From assembly GCF_009905615.1 (NCBI RefSeq), contig NZ_JAAAKW010000013.1, forward strand, positions 62,001 through 126,000: DNA of 64,000 nucleotides, read 5' to 3'. Under the pieces are notes generated by a model. It worked only from the letters and a program-made list of their open reading frames with translations. It was not told the DNA's origin and ran no database searches. How positions within the stretch are numbered: the first letter of the stretch is position 1; each line of letters opens with the position of its first letter. Both the position numbers and the translations under genes were made by a program. Shown piece after piece: positions 24,407 through 33,792 of this stretch. The DNA is from Pseudomonas sp. SLFW (GTDB lineage: Bacteria > Pseudomonadota > Gammaproteobacteria > Pseudomonadales > Pseudomonadaceae).

Positions 24407-25105
24407 TTATTGCTGCTGATACTGCTGACCGGGAATCGGCTTGAGGTTGACCTCTACGCGACGGTTCTGGGCGCGGCCGTTGACATCGGCGTTGCTGGCA
24501 ATCGGCGAATCAGGACCGGCACCGCGAACCGACAGGTGGGACGCATCCACACCTTGGGACGTCAGGTACGTCGCCACACTTTGAGCACGCTGTTGAGACA
24601 GGTCCATGTTGTGCTGACGGCTGCCGGTGCTGTCGGTGTAGCCCACGATTTCAATGACGTTCTGGTTGTACTGTTTCAGCGAACCGGCGAGGTTGTTCAG
24701 CGGCGAATAGAAGCTGCTGGCAATCGCGGAAGAGTCGGTGGCGAACGTGATGTTGCCTGGCATCACCAGTTTGATGGTGTCGCCCTGACGCTGCACTTCG
24801 ACACCGGTGTTGGCCATGCTCGCCCGCAAGGCGGCTTCCTGCTTGTCAGCGTAATAACCGTAACCGGCCGCGCCGGCACCCACGACAGCGGCGCCAATCA
24901 GCGCGCCCTTACCACGATGGTTGTGGTCGATGGCAGCACCGGCGACGGCACCGGCCAACGCACCCAGACCACCGTATTTGGCGGTTTTGCTCACACCACC
25001 GGAGTTTTGCGCCTGCCCCTGATTGTCGTAAGGATTCTGCGTCGCACAGCCCGAAAGGACAGCCAACGCGGTAGCAGCGATGATCAAACGGCGAAAGGTC
25101 AACAT
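24407..25105 (-). CDS. OmpA-family outer-membrane lipoprotein with glycine-zipper
   Basis: 232 residues from ATG 25105 with AGGAG upstream. The lipobox LSGC puts the lipidated Cys near residue 19. It is followed by a glycine-zipper region (LGALAGAVAGAAIDHNHRGK, ALIGAAVVGAGAAGYG) and a C-terminal OmpA peptidoglycan-binding domain with IVGYTDSTGSRQHNMDLSQQRA and NGRAQNRRVEVN. It probably links the outer membrane to peptidoglycan. The architecture matches the YiaD/PA0833 group. It has its own terminator and no operon partner. Confidence 0.93.
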   Translation of the reverse strand: MLTFRRLIIAATALAVLSGCATQNPYDNQGQAQNSGGVSKTAKYGGLGALAGAVAGAAIDHNHRGKGALIGAAVVGAGAAGYGYYADKQEAALRASMANTGVEVQRQGDTIKLVMPGNITFATDSSAIASSFYSPLNNLAGSLKQYNQNVIEIVGYTDSTGSRQHNMDLSQQRAQSVATYLTSQGVDASHLSVRGAGPDSPIASNADVNGRAQNRRVEVNLKPIPGQQYQQQ

Positions 25106-25212
25106 CAAGGAAAGCTCCTGTTTTGCATGTCTACGGCCAACCACAGAGGCCGACGATATGGGCGATTAGAGCATGGAGACCGTCAAAAATTCCTTAACGC
25201 GGCCTGAACGAT

Positions 25213-25857
25213 TTACGCCCTGACGAAAGGGTTTTCGCGCATTTCATCCCCTAATCGAGTGTCCGGCCCGTGGCCCGTCACCACCGTCGCCGCCTCGTCC
25301 AGCGTGTACAGCCGCTCCTTGATCGAACGCACAATGGTGGCCTGATCGCCGCCCCACAAATCCGTCCGCCCCACACCGCGCTTGAACAGGGTGTCGCCCG
25401 CGATCAACAACTTCGCGTCCTCGAACCAGAAACTCATCGACCCCGGCGTATGCCCCGGTGTGTGCAACGCCACTCCGCACCCGCAGGCCAGTTCTTCGTC
25501 GTGCTCCAGCCACCGATCCGGCGAAGGCACCGGCACATAGGGAACACGAAACACCTGACACTGGGTTTCGAGGTTGTCCCACAAGAACTGGTCCTCCTTG
25601 TGCAGATGCAATGTCGCCCCGGTCTTTTCCTTCAACCGACCCGATGCGAGGAAATGATCGAGGTGCGCGTGGGTATGAATGATGCTCACGCACTTCAGAC
25701 CGTGCGCCTCCAGCTTCGCTAGAATCAACTCGTGATTGCCACCGGGATCGACCACGATGGCCTGTTTCGTGACCGGATCGCCGATGATCGTGCAGTTGCA
25801 CTGCAACGGGCCGACGGGAAAGGTTTCGCGGATGAGGGTGGGTGCTGGGGTTTGCAT
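25213..25857 (-). CDS. Metallo-beta-lactamase-fold hydrolase (glyoxalase II-like)
   Basis: 214 residues from ATG 25857. The metal-binding motif is HTHAHLDH near residues 60-67, with further ligands in TPGHTPGSM, AGDTLF and VVTGHGPDT, giving the full dinuclear zinc set. The start VGPLQCNCTIIGD is typical of the YcbL/GloB-like subgroup, which hydrolyses S-lactoylglutathione or related thioesters in the cytoplasm. It lacks the C-terminal domain of classical GloB. Single gene; substrate not certain. Confidence 0.92.
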   Translation of the reverse strand: MQTPAPTLIRETFPVGPLQCNCTIIGDPVTKQAIVVDPGGNHELILAKLEAHGLKCVSIIHTHAHLDHFLASGRLKEKTGATLHLHKEDQFLWDNLETQCQVFRVPYVPVPSPDRWLEHDEELACGCGVALHTPGHTPGSMSFWFEDAKLLIAGDTLFKRGVGRTDLWGGDQATIVRSIKERLYTLDEAATVVTGHGPDTRLGDEMRENPFVRA

Positions 25858-25972
25858 GATGACCTGATCGTATCGGGTGTGGTGCGGGGTATGCCCTCGC
25901 AGCGGATACGCAAGGTTCGCCCGAAAAGCCCGGTGGTTCAACCCGCCTTGATCCTGTAAAGAGCCGAGCCGC

Positions 25973-26785
25973 TCAGGTCAATCCCATACTCACCAACACC
26001 ACCCCCAACAACCCCACGTACGCCCACGCGTGCAGCCGATCCGGGATGCGCCCCACCCAACGTGCAGCCAGCCCCATGCCGAACCAGGCGCCGAGGGTCA
26101 GGAGTGCGAAGGCGATGAGGTTGACGTAGCCGATGTAGCCCGCGCCCAGCCGCGTATTGTCCAATGCGCCGGTGACCATGTAGGTCGTCGTGCCGAAGAG
26201 GGCGACGGGTAGACTCAGCGGGTTAGCCATGGCGGTGGCCTGGGTCATGCTCAGGCCGCAGCGCCTCAGAAGCGGGACAGTCATGACGCTGCCGCCGACG
26301 CCCAGGAATGTCGCAATGGCGCCGATGAGAATGCCGCCGGGGCCGCGCGTCATTGCGCTCAGTGGGCGTGGTTCATTTTCAGCAGCGCGTGAAACGAATC
26401 CGCGTCTGAGCAGGCAATCGGCGATGGTGATTGCCAGATAAGCCATAAACGCTACGCGCAATACCGAGCCGTTGACGAAGCCAGCCGCGACGGCGCCGAT
26501 CAGCGAGCCGATGCCAATGAAGCCTGCCAGTGGCCACAACCAATCCTTGAGCAGCGTGCCCGAGCAGGCGGAGCGGCGGGTGCTCAATGAGGCGTTGACG
26601 ATCATCACGCAGGTTGAGGTCGCTACGGCCACATGCATCGCAATTGGCGCGCTCAAGCCGCCGACAGTTTCGCTGTTCAAGATACCGTACAGCACCGGCA
26701 CGACCACAAAGCCGCCTCCAAATCCGAACAGCACGGTCGTCACCCCGGAAAGAGCGCCGAACAGCGCCAGCAAGAGATACGTCAT
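25973..26785 (-). CDS. TauE/SafE family anion exporter
   Basis: 270 residues, about eight membrane helices in two repeats. The family motif is visible at the start (FGFGGGFVVVPVLYG) and in the second half (FLGVGGSVMTVPLLRRCGLS). Members export sulfite, sulfoacetate or other organic anions. The gene is divergent from an AraC regulator 110 bases away, so an effector-responsive efflux unit is likely. Substrate unknown. Confidence 0.9.
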   Translation of the reverse strand: MTYLLLALFGALSGVTTVLFGFGGGFVVVPVLYGILNSETVGGLSAPIAMHVAVATSTCVMIVNASLSTRRSACSGTLLKDWLWPLAGFIGIGSLIGAVAAGFVNGSVLRVAFMAYLAITIADCLLRRGFVSRAAENEPRPLSAMTRGPGGILIGAIATFLGVGGSVMTVPLLRRCGLSMTQATAMANPLSLPVALFGTTTYMVTGALDNTRLGAGYIGYVNLIAFALLTLGAWFGMGLAARWVGRIPDRLHAWAYVGLLGVVLVSMGLT

Positions 26786-26895
26786 TGCCCTGAATCCTTG
26801 AAAAAGAGGTGTTCACAATAAGCAGGGTGATCACGTCAAACTTGAGGATTCGGGCCATTCATGTTTGTGTTTCGGCCAGACTCTGGAAAAACGCC

Positions 26896-27660
26896 ATGCG
26901 CAACGTCTCTATCGAAACGCTCGATAACACCCCCCGCCCGGTCGTCGCGATTGGCAATGATTACGCCGATGGCTACCTGCTGCGTCGTCATCACCATCGC
27001 CGTGCGCAATTGCTGTACGGCTCGACGGGGGTGATGAAAGTCTCCACCCCTCAGGGCGATTGGGTGGTGCCGCCTCAACAGGCAGTGTGGATTCCGCCGC
27101 AGATGGAACATGAAGTCTTGATGCTCGGGGTCAGCACCCGCAGCCTGTACATCGAACCGTCTGCGGTGCCCGTATTTAGACAGACTTGCGAGGTCATCGG
27201 AATCTCGCCCCTGTTGCGCCAACTGCTGATCGAGGCGGTGGAGATGCCGTTGACGTACGCAGTCGACGGCCGCGACGGGGTGCTGATAACGCTGGCCCTG
27301 CTGGAAATCGGGCAGGCCAGAACGCTGCCGTTGCACATTCCCCTGCCCGATGATCACCGCCTGCTCGCCCGCTGCCAGGCCTTCTTGCGACACCCGGACA
27401 TTCATCAATCGCCCCAGGACTGGGCGCAGGATTTGTTCGTCAGTGAGCGCTCGTTCAGCCGCCTGTTTCGTGAACAGACGCAGATGAGTTTCGGCCAATG
27501 GCGGCAACAGGCTTGCGTGGTGTTGGCGCTGTCGCGGCTGTCGAGCGGTGAATCCATTACCCGCATTGCGCTGGAGCTGGGCTATAAAAGCCCGGGCGCT
27601 TTTTCGACCATGTTCCGTCGTCTAACCGGTCGTCCTCCCAGCCACTATGCCCGCGACTAG
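26896..27660 (+). CDS. AraC-family regulator with cupin sensor, paired with TauE exporter
   Basis: 254 residues from ATG 26896; upstream residues do not fit the family. The N-terminal cupin (YLLRRHHHRRAQLLYGSTG, VVPPQQAVWIPPQMEHEV) is followed by an AraC double HTH at residues 155-254 (LFVSERSFSRLFREQTQMSF, ITRIALELGYKSPGAFSTMF). It probably senses a small ligand and controls the divergent TauE-type gene. It has exactly the length and motif order of the AraC protein at 39196-39960, which is divergent from an MFS gene, so the two units are paralogous. Confidence 0.92.
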   Translation: MRNVSIETLDNTPRPVVAIGNDYADGYLLRRHHHRRAQLLYGSTGVMKVSTPQGDWVVPPQQAVWIPPQMEHEVLMLGVSTRSLYIEPSAVPVFRQTCEVIGISPLLRQLLIEAVEMPLTYAVDGRDGVLITLALLEIGQARTLPLHIPLPDDHRLLARCQAFLRHPDIHQSPQDWAQDLFVSERSFSRLFREQTQMSFGQWRQQACVVLALSRLSSGESITRIALELGYKSPGAFSTMFRRLTGRPPSHYARD

Positions 27661-28025
27661 GAAGACTCTAAGCGCGCAAAAGGTTGAACTAGCACCGGTT
27701 TTCTCCATACGGTCCGACGGTCTATCGCTCAGCTTCTACACTCACCCGAGTGGGTTTTAACGAGGGGTCAGGACAACTCATCCATTTATTTTTGTTGCCC
27801 AACTTTCGGAGGAGATGAGCATTTCACGCTAACTGCCTGTTTAGTATGAACAAAGTCCAAAATGCCCTGTTTTTAGGGGTTTGTTTAATTCATATATTTT
27901 TCAAAAACCCGCTCATATACTGGCACTGCGCAACCATTGGAATGTGTAGCGTTCGGGATGATAAGAAGTCGACCCGATGATCCCGCAGGGCAGCACAGAC
28001 CCGAAGCGAAGAACGAGCAAGCTCC
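27661..28025. other. 365-base intergenic region upstream of the HD-GYP gene
   Basis: AT-rich towards the right (27880-27920), as expected for the promoter of the HD-GYP gene. A small CCCT/AGGG hairpin with a T-rich loop lies near 27864. No gene, REP element or clear sigma-54 site is seen. Confidence 0.5.
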
Positions 28026-29225
28026 ATGCTAAGAAAAATCGCGGTCTCCGACCTGACGCTGGGTATGTACATCCATGAATTTTGCCGCCCTCGTGTTCAC
28101 GATCCGTTCTGGACCTTGCACGTGGAACGCGAACTGCGCGACGAAGCCGTGCTGCAGCGCATTCAGGAATCGACGCGCGAGGTGTGGATCGACACCCGGC
28201 GCGGCAAGATCCCCGATGAGCAGACGCCGATTCTGGCTGTCGCCTCGACCCACGTTCCCGCGCCTGACACCACCGCGAGTTCTATAGAGAAAGAGCTGGC
28301 GCGCGCCAAGATGATTTGTGGCCGAGCCAAAGATGCGGTGATGACCATGTTCACCGACGCCCGGATGGGCCGTGCGATGAACGCCGAAGACGTCGATTTG
28401 CTGGTCGAAGAAATCTCGACGTCGATCATGCGCCACCCTCACGCGCTGATCAGTCTGTCGCGTTTGAAAACGTCTGACGAATACACCTACATGCACTCGG
28501 TGGCGGTCTGTGCGCTGATGGTGGCACTCGCCCGTCAAATGAATCTGAGCGAAGACCAGGTGCGCGATGCGGGCGTTGCGGGCTTGATGCATGACGTCGG
28601 CAAGATGATGATTTCCCCCGCCATTCTCAACAAACCCGATCGCCTGACCTTCGATGAATACGAAGCGATGAAGCATCACCCGCAGGCCGGGCTGGAAATC
28701 CTGCAGAATTGCCAGCAGGTCACCAACGCCGTGCGCGACGTGTGCCTGCACCACCATGAAAAGGTCGACGGCAGCGGCTACCCCCACGGCCTAAGAGGCG
28801 ACGAGATCAGCATCTTCGCCAAAATGGGCGCGATCTGTGACGTCTACGATGCGGTCACTTCAAACCGGCCTTACAAGCGAGGCTGGGACGCGGCGCAGTC
28901 CATCCGCGAAATGGCGTCGTGGAAAGGCCACTTTGACGAGAAAATCTTCCAGCACTTCGTCAAGACCGTCGGCATCTACCCCATCGGCGCACTGGTGCGC
29001 CTGAAAAGCGAACGGCTGGGCGTGGTGATAGAGCAAGGCGAAAAGTCGCTGCTGCACCCCAAAGTGAAAGTGTTCATGTCCACTCGGACACGCGTCACCT
29101 TCGCACCGGAAGTCGTCAACCTGGGCGATCCCGGCGCACAGGACAGCATCGTCAAATTCGAACTGGCGGAGGATTGGGGCCTGGGGGATGTGGACACGAT
29201 GTGGGCGGGTGACGCGGCGCCGTAG
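28026..29225 (+). CDS. HD-GYP domain c-di-GMP phosphodiesterase
   Basis: 399 residues. An N-terminal DUF3391 domain (MLRKIAVSDLTLGMYIHEF) precedes the HD-GYP domain at about residues 145-320. Conserved residues: HSVAVCALM, the HD pair in LMHDVGK, MKHHPQAGLEIL, the HHEKVDGSGYPHGL signature and DVYDAVTSNRPYK. All metal ligands and the GYP motif appear intact, so hydrolysis of c-di-GMP to GMP is expected. No membrane segment or receiver domain is present, so the input is presumably via DUF3391. It is a single gene, convergent with the LuxR regulator. Confidence 0.93.
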   Translation: MLRKIAVSDLTLGMYIHEFCRPRVHDPFWTLHVERELRDEAVLQRIQESTREVWIDTRRGKIPDEQTPILAVASTHVPAPDTTASSIEKELARAKMICGRAKDAVMTMFTDARMGRAMNAEDVDLLVEEISTSIMRHPHALISLSRLKTSDEYTYMHSVAVCALMVALARQMNLSEDQVRDAGVAGLMHDVGKMMISPAILNKPDRLTFDEYEAMKHHPQAGLEILQNCQQVTNAVRDVCLHHHEKVDGSGYPHGLRGDEISIFAKMGAICDVYDAVTSNRPYKRGWDAAQSIREMASWKGHFDEKIFQHFVKTVGIYPIGALVRLKSERLGVVIEQGEKSLLHPKVKVFMSTRTRVTFAPEVVNLGDPGAQDSIVKFELAEDWGLGDVDTMWAGDAAP

Positions 29226-29234
29226 CGGCTGAAA

Positions 29235-29296
29235 TCGGCACTTAAATGCCGAATCTCAGTAGCTCAGCGCGTAGAGCGGCATTTTAATGCCGATCA
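29235..29296. repeat. Two similar small hairpins flanking a tRNA D-arm-like sequence
   Basis: TCGGCA-N6-TGCCGA (29235-29252) and CGGCAT-TTTA-ATGCCG (29277-29292) bracket GTAGCTCAGCGCGTAGAGC (29259-29277), which matches 17 of 19 positions of the usual tRNA D-arm block. No acceptor stem or T-arm follows, so this is not a tRNA gene. It may be a tRNA-derived remnant or chance. The second hairpin overlaps the end of the LuxR gene and could help stop transcription. Confidence 0.4.
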
Positions 29297-32053
29297 ACTC
29301 AACAATCCCAGCTCCTGCGCCCGCGCCACGGCCTGGGTTCTACGCTCCACGCCCAGCTTGCTGTTGATGTGGCTGGCGTGGGTTTTGACCGTGTGCAGCG
29401 AGATGAACAGCCGTTCGCTGATTTCCTGATTGGAACAGCCCTGAGCGATCAACTGAAGCACTCCGAGCTCGCGGGCGCTGAGCGCGTCGGCGCCGGGACA
29501 TGGGGCGGTTTCGTTGATGTCCCGCGCGCAAGGCAGGTCTTTGCTGACATGGGGCGACAGTTGATTGAGCAGGTAATCGACGAGTCGGCAACGGGGGCGT
29601 TTCAGCAATTGCTCGCTCAGCCAGTCCGGGTGTTGGCGAATGACGGGGAGCAGGGGCAGGATCGCGCCACCGGTGGCGTTTTGGAGACTGCGGCCGAGCA
29701 GCGTTTGTGCATGAGTTTTGTCTGCGGTATCGAGCGCCAGGGTGAGCCACTGGCTCGTGGCGCTCAAGCCGAGTAGACCGGCGCCGATCTGTTGCGCATA
29801 AGTTTCCAGGCCCATCAGACGTTCGACGGATGCCTCCGTGCGACCTTGTATCTGATCCAGCATGGCGCGCAGCAATTCGATGTGTTGCGGCATGAGCGGC
29901 ATGCATTCCGGCGCGGCGGCGGGATGGTCACCGCCATAGGTTTGCCCCAGACGCAAAAGCCAGGCGTCGGCGAGGTCGATTCTTCCCTGCGCCAGCCACA
30001 GCTCGCATTTCGCCAGCGTGATCATCGCCAGGTAATACACGGGCGGTACGTCCCAGATGTGCATCAGCCGCTCGGCTTCGGCCAGTTCCGCGAAGGCTTC
30101 GGCGAACCGCCCTTCCCGGCCCTCCATCCCGGCGATCACGCAATGACCGATCAGCACGCTGATGTCCCGGCACGCGCGCGCTTCGACCAGCCCGCTATCC
30201 AGTCGTTTGCGCCCGGCGTCGAACTGCAGGCATTGAACGAGCAAGTAGCCTTCATACAGCGTCAGCCGCGCACGAACCGCGTAAATCCGCTGCGAGGACA
30301 AACCGTTCAAGCGACGCAATCCCTGACGGACCTCTTCCAGAGAACGTAATGCTTCCCCCCTGGCCAAGAGCGTGCGCGCTCGGTCGTAGTGGGCCAGCGC
30401 CTCGAAGAGGGGATTGGCGACGCGTTGCGCCAATTCCAGCGCATCGCGGTTCAATGCCCGTGCGCGCCACAAGTCTCCGTCGGCAATGGCGAGATTGGCC
30501 AGGGTGGACAGGCACAACAGCCGCTGGCCGTAGCGCTTTTGAGGAAGGCTCACGAGCGCCTCGCTGCAATAGCGGTGCGCAGTGTCGCTGTCGCCACGGC
30601 CCCGGGCAATGATGCCGCTGAGGGCCAGCCACTGCGCCAGCATGGATTTCTGGGCAGTAGCCGAGGGTGCAGGCAGAAAACGACTGAGGTGATTGCCCAA
30701 CTCTTCGGCAGCATCGAGCTGACAGGCCAGACCCAACGCCCACGCGTACAGCACGATCAAACGCGGCGTGCTGATCAGCAGGCTGTCAGGCAGGTCCATT
30801 TTCCAACGCAGCAACATGCCGACGTTTTGCTCGGCCAACAACTGCTCTTCGGACAGGTTCTGGACCAGATTGGCGGCGACATCGTGATGACCCGCGCGTA
30901 ACGCTTGTTCGATGGCTTCGTCCAGCAGGCCTTGCTCGCTGAACCAGCGGCAGGCGTTCAAATGCAGACGTCTTTGTTGCGGCGCGACAGTGTTGCCCGC
31001 CCGGGCGCGCAGGAGATCGGAAAACAGGTGGTGATAACGGAACCAGCGCCCGTTCTCGTCCAACGGCACCAGAAAAACCTGATGCGCTTGCAAGAAAGCG
31101 ATGATTTCCGTGCTGTCGTGACTGTCCCGCGCCGCGTCGCACAAGGGGCTGCAAAAGCGCTCAAGACAGGCGGTTTCATAGAGGAAGGCCTGGACGTCAG
31201 CAGGCAGGCAGTCGATAACCTCTTCGAGCAGGTAATCGCGGATCAGCCCTTCGCCGCCGTTCACCCCTTGAGTCAGGGTGTTACTGCCCGCCTCTGTCGC
31301 GGCGAGCAACCAGAAACGCAAACCGGCCACCCACCCTTCGCTGCGCTGCAGCAAGTTATGTAGCGCTTCATCGGTCAACGAACTGCTGTACTGATCCAGC
31401 ACGGCCATCGATTCGTCGTCGGTCAGCCGCAGGTCGTTTTCGGAGAGTTCGAGTAATTGCCGGGACAACCGCAACCGCGCCAGGTGCCAGTCCGGGCGCT
31501 GTCGGCTGGTGACCATGACGATCAGGCCCGCAGGCAGGTGATTGAGCAGAAATTGCAGGCAGCGGTCGAGCACCGGGCCTTGCACAAGGTGGTAGTCGTC
31601 GAGCACCAGCAGCAGCGGTTTGCTCAACATCAGGTGCATCGCCAGTTCGTCCAGCAAACCGTCGAGCCACTCTTCAAAGGCAAAGGGCTGATGCCGCTGG
31701 CGCATTTTCAGCAGACCCAGCGCCTGATTGCCCAATTGAGGGAAGAATTGTTGAAGGCCTGACAGAAGACGTTCGAGGAAGCGACCGGGATCGCTGTCAC
31801 GCTGGCTCAAGCCCAGCCAGAGGTTTTGCCATTGACCAGGAAGGCTCTCACAGAACTCCACTGCCAGCGAACTTTTGCCAAATCCGGCAGGCGCGCTGAC
31901 CAGTAACAGCCGTCCTGACAACCCCGCACTCAGCCGCTCGCACAACCTGGGCCTGGGCACATAGCCTTCAGGCAGGGGTGGGCGGAAGAAACGTCCTTCC
32001 AACGCAGTGACTGCGTGATTTGCGATTCCTTGCAAACGCGACAGATCAGTCAT
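29294..32053 (-). CDS. MalT-like LuxR-family regulator with STAND ATPase
   Basis: 919 residues. The N-terminal ATPase module has Walker A VSAPAGFGKSSLAVEF near residues 53-68 and Walker B LLLVLDDYH. A helical TPR-like sensor covers roughly residues 380-830, and the LuxR HTH is at the C-terminus (LSARELGVLQLIAQGCSNQEI, HTVKTHASHINSKLGV). MalT-type regulators oligomerise with ATP and an inducer. The next genes on the same strand are DUF1329, DUF1302 and an acyl-CoA ligase; the same set occurs in P. putida as I recall. It probably activates them in response to a hydrophobic or fatty-acid-like inducer. The closest named relatives include AlkS-like proteins. Confidence 0.92.
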   Translation of the reverse strand: MTDLSRLQGIANHAVTALEGRFFRPPLPEGYVPRPRLCERLSAGLSGRLLLVSAPAGFGKSSLAVEFCESLPGQWQNLWLGLSQRDSDPGRFLERLLSGLQQFFPQLGNQALGLLKMRQRHQPFAFEEWLDGLLDELAMHLMLSKPLLLVLDDYHLVQGPVLDRCLQFLLNHLPAGLIVMVTSRQRPDWHLARLRLSRQLLELSENDLRLTDDESMAVLDQYSSSLTDEALHNLLQRSEGWVAGLRFWLLAATEAGSNTLTQGVNGGEGLIRDYLLEEVIDCLPADVQAFLYETACLERFCSPLCDAARDSHDSTEIIAFLQAHQVFLVPLDENGRWFRYHHLFSDLLRARAGNTVAPQQRRLHLNACRWFSEQGLLDEAIEQALRAGHHDVAANLVQNLSEEQLLAEQNVGMLLRWKMDLPDSLLISTPRLIVLYAWALGLACQLDAAEELGNHLSRFLPAPSATAQKSMLAQWLALSGIIARGRGDSDTAHRYCSEALVSLPQKRYGQRLLCLSTLANLAIADGDLWRARALNRDALELAQRVANPLFEALAHYDRARTLLARGEALRSLEEVRQGLRRLNGLSSQRIYAVRARLTLYEGYLLVQCLQFDAGRKRLDSGLVEARACRDISVLIGHCVIAGMEGREGRFAEAFAELAEAERLMHIWDVPPVYYLAMITLAKCELWLAQGRIDLADAWLLRLGQTYGGDHPAAAPECMPLMPQHIELLRAMLDQIQGRTEASVERLMGLETYAQQIGAGLLGLSATSQWLTLALDTADKTHAQTLLGRSLQNATGGAILPLLPVIRQHPDWLSEQLLKRPRCRLVDYLLNQLSPHVSKDLPCARDINETAPCPGADALSARELGVLQLIAQGCSNQEISERLFISLHTVKTHASHINSKLGVERRTQAVARAQELGLLS

Positions 32054-32412
32054 GGCCGGCTCTTGTTAGAGGTGCTTGTTATTCGGCGTTCAGATGTCGG
32101 GAGACTAGCGGCTAAGTCAGCGCTTTTGAAGAATGTTCGACGAAAGACTGTAAGAAAACGTATCCCATCAACAGGGCGAATGTTGCTTTATATGTTTGGG
32201 GAGGGGAAGCAATACGTTTGTGGATATCTGTGAGAGTCGACTTGCGGGCTCTCGCACAAGTGAGGAACGGCTTAGAAAAAAACACCCCGAAAATTCGGGG
32301 TGTTTTCACGTGCAACCACGGGGTTCAGCCGTAGGGTAAAGCGGCGCAGGACAGCCCGTGCTCTGTAGCTGTGATCAACAATGCACGGCTCTGCGCCCAT
32401 TCGTTTGCCTGA
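32054..32412. other. 359-base region between the LuxR gene and DUF1329 gene
   Basis: Holds the promoter of the leftward LuxR gene (right of 32053) and the terminator of the leftward DUF1329 gene. Nothing else was recognised; no REP element is present. Confidence 0.5.
32275..32304 (-). terminator. Terminator of the DUF1302-DUF1329 transcript
   Basis: AACACCCCGAA (32281-32291) pairs perfectly with TTCGGGGTGTT (32294-32304). Read leftward, seven T follow. Confidence 0.9.
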
Positions 32413-33783
32413 TCAGCGCACGCCTTCCTGACGCAGCGCGTTAGGCTGGAAGTCGCTGATGGTGGCGGTGAAGCCGAAATCGTAGGCCTTTTTCTCTTCG
32501 TTCTTCATGCCCAGCGCCAGGTAGCGGCCGGACTGCAGGTCGTAGAGGGCTTCGAGGGCGTACCACGGCACTTGCTTGTCGTAGTAGTTCTCGGCATGGG
32601 CTTCAGCGACGCGCCACAATTGGCCGCGACCGTCGTAGTGGTCGATGACAGCGGCTTGCCAGGTGTCTTCGTCGATGAAGAAGTCACGCTTGGCGTAGAT
32701 GTGGCGCTGGCCTTCTTTCAGGGTGGCGGTCACGTGCCAGACGCGACGCAGCTCGTAGCGCGCCAGGTCCTGGTTGATATGGCCGGCTTTGATGATGTCG
32801 GCGTACTTGAGCTTCGGATCGTCAAGCTTGTAGCTGTCGGAGGCGATGTACAGCTCTTGTTTACCGATCAGTTTCCAGTCGTAGCGATCCGGTGCGCCGT
32901 TGTACATGTCGAGGTTGTCGGAGGTGCGCAGACCGTCGGCGGCGGTACCTGGACCGTCATAAGACACTTGCGGCGCACGACGCACGCGGCGCTGACCGGC
33001 GTTGTAAACCCACGCCGCACGCGGCTCTTTCACTTGGTCGAGGGTTTCGTGCACCAGCAGCACGGTCCCCGCCAGACGTGCCGGGGCGGTCACTTCCTGC
33101 TTGAAGTAGAACAGGATGTTGCCGGGATTCTTCGGATCGTAGTCCTTCATCTTGTCGCGGAAGACGAACTCGTCGTGGAAATACACCGGGTTGAACGAGC
33201 CGTTGGTTTGCGGCGTGGCCTGGGTCACCAGACGCGACACGCTACCGCCACGATAGCGGGTGATGTGGTTCCAGATCACTTCCAGGCCATCTTTGGGAAT
33301 CGGGAACGGCACCGCGGTTTCGAAGTTTTCCAGACCGTTGCCGCCACCGACCAGCTTGGTGTTGGTGGCGTTTTTCTTGATGGACGCAAAGACATCGGCG
33401 GGCACGGTCGCGCCACGATGCGACGGGTAAACCGGCATTTTGAAGGTGTCCGGGTACCGTTTGAACATCGCGTACTGTCCCGGTGCGAGCTTGTCCTTGT
33501 ACTGATCGACGTTCTGCGCCGTGATGGTGAACAGCGGTTTTTCATTGGCGTACGGGTTGGCCAGGAAACCTTTGTCATCCACCGCGCCCGCATTGGTCGC
33601 CATCGGGGTCCACGCCGGAATGGTACCGGCGGCGTTGCCGGCCTTCTCGGCGCCCATCGGCGTCAGCGTCGTGCCCAGCTTGGCCGCCTCGTCTGCGGAA
33701 ACCGCTGCCATCACCCCGGTCGCCAGCAATGACAGACCCAGTACGCCGACGTGCAGCAGCCCCTTCGTGATTTTCATGTTCAT
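32413..33783 (-). CDS. DUF1329 outer-membrane-associated protein
   Basis: 456 residues from ATG 33783, which lies 6 bases after AAGGA; the ATG at 33789 directly abuts that site. A signal peptide spans the first 27 residues (GLSLLATGVMAAVSADEA). The mature protein belongs to DUF1329, a LolB/LolA-like envelope protein: NGLENFETAVPFPIPKDG and RHIYAKRDFFIDEDTW are typical. DUF1329 is nearly always next to DUF1302, as here 9 bases downstream. The pair is linked to uptake or handling of hydrophobic compounds such as fatty acids, terpenes, sterols or aromatic compounds. Exact ligand unknown. Confidence 0.9.
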   Translation of the reverse strand: MNMKITKGLLHVGVLGLSLLATGVMAAVSADEAAKLGTTLTPMGAEKAGNAAGTIPAWTPMATNAGAVDDKGFLANPYANEKPLFTITAQNVDQYKDKLAPGQYAMFKRYPDTFKMPVYPSHRGATVPADVFASIKKNATNTKLVGGGNGLENFETAVPFPIPKDGLEVIWNHITRYRGGSVSRLVTQATPQTNGSFNPVYFHDEFVFRDKMKDYDPKNPGNILFYFKQEVTAPARLAGTVLLVHETLDQVKEPRAAWVYNAGQRRVRRAPQVSYDGPGTAADGLRTSDNLDMYNGAPDRYDWKLIGKQELYIASDSYKLDDPKLKYADIIKAGHINQDLARYELRRVWHVTATLKEGQRHIYAKRDFFIDEDTWQAAVIDHYDGRGQLWRVAEAHAENYYDKQVPWYALEALYDLQSGRYLALGMKNEEKKAYDFGFTATISDFQPNALRQEGVR

Positions 33784-33792
33784 GGTCATTCC

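Noticed and set aside
27914..27935. Sigma-54 promoter (TGGCAC box) before the HD-GYP gene
   Set aside because: TGGCAC is present but the TTGC box does not follow at the proper distance.
29259..29296. tRNA gene
   Set aside because: Only a D-arm-like block is present. Anticodon stem is too short and there is no T-arm or acceptor stem.
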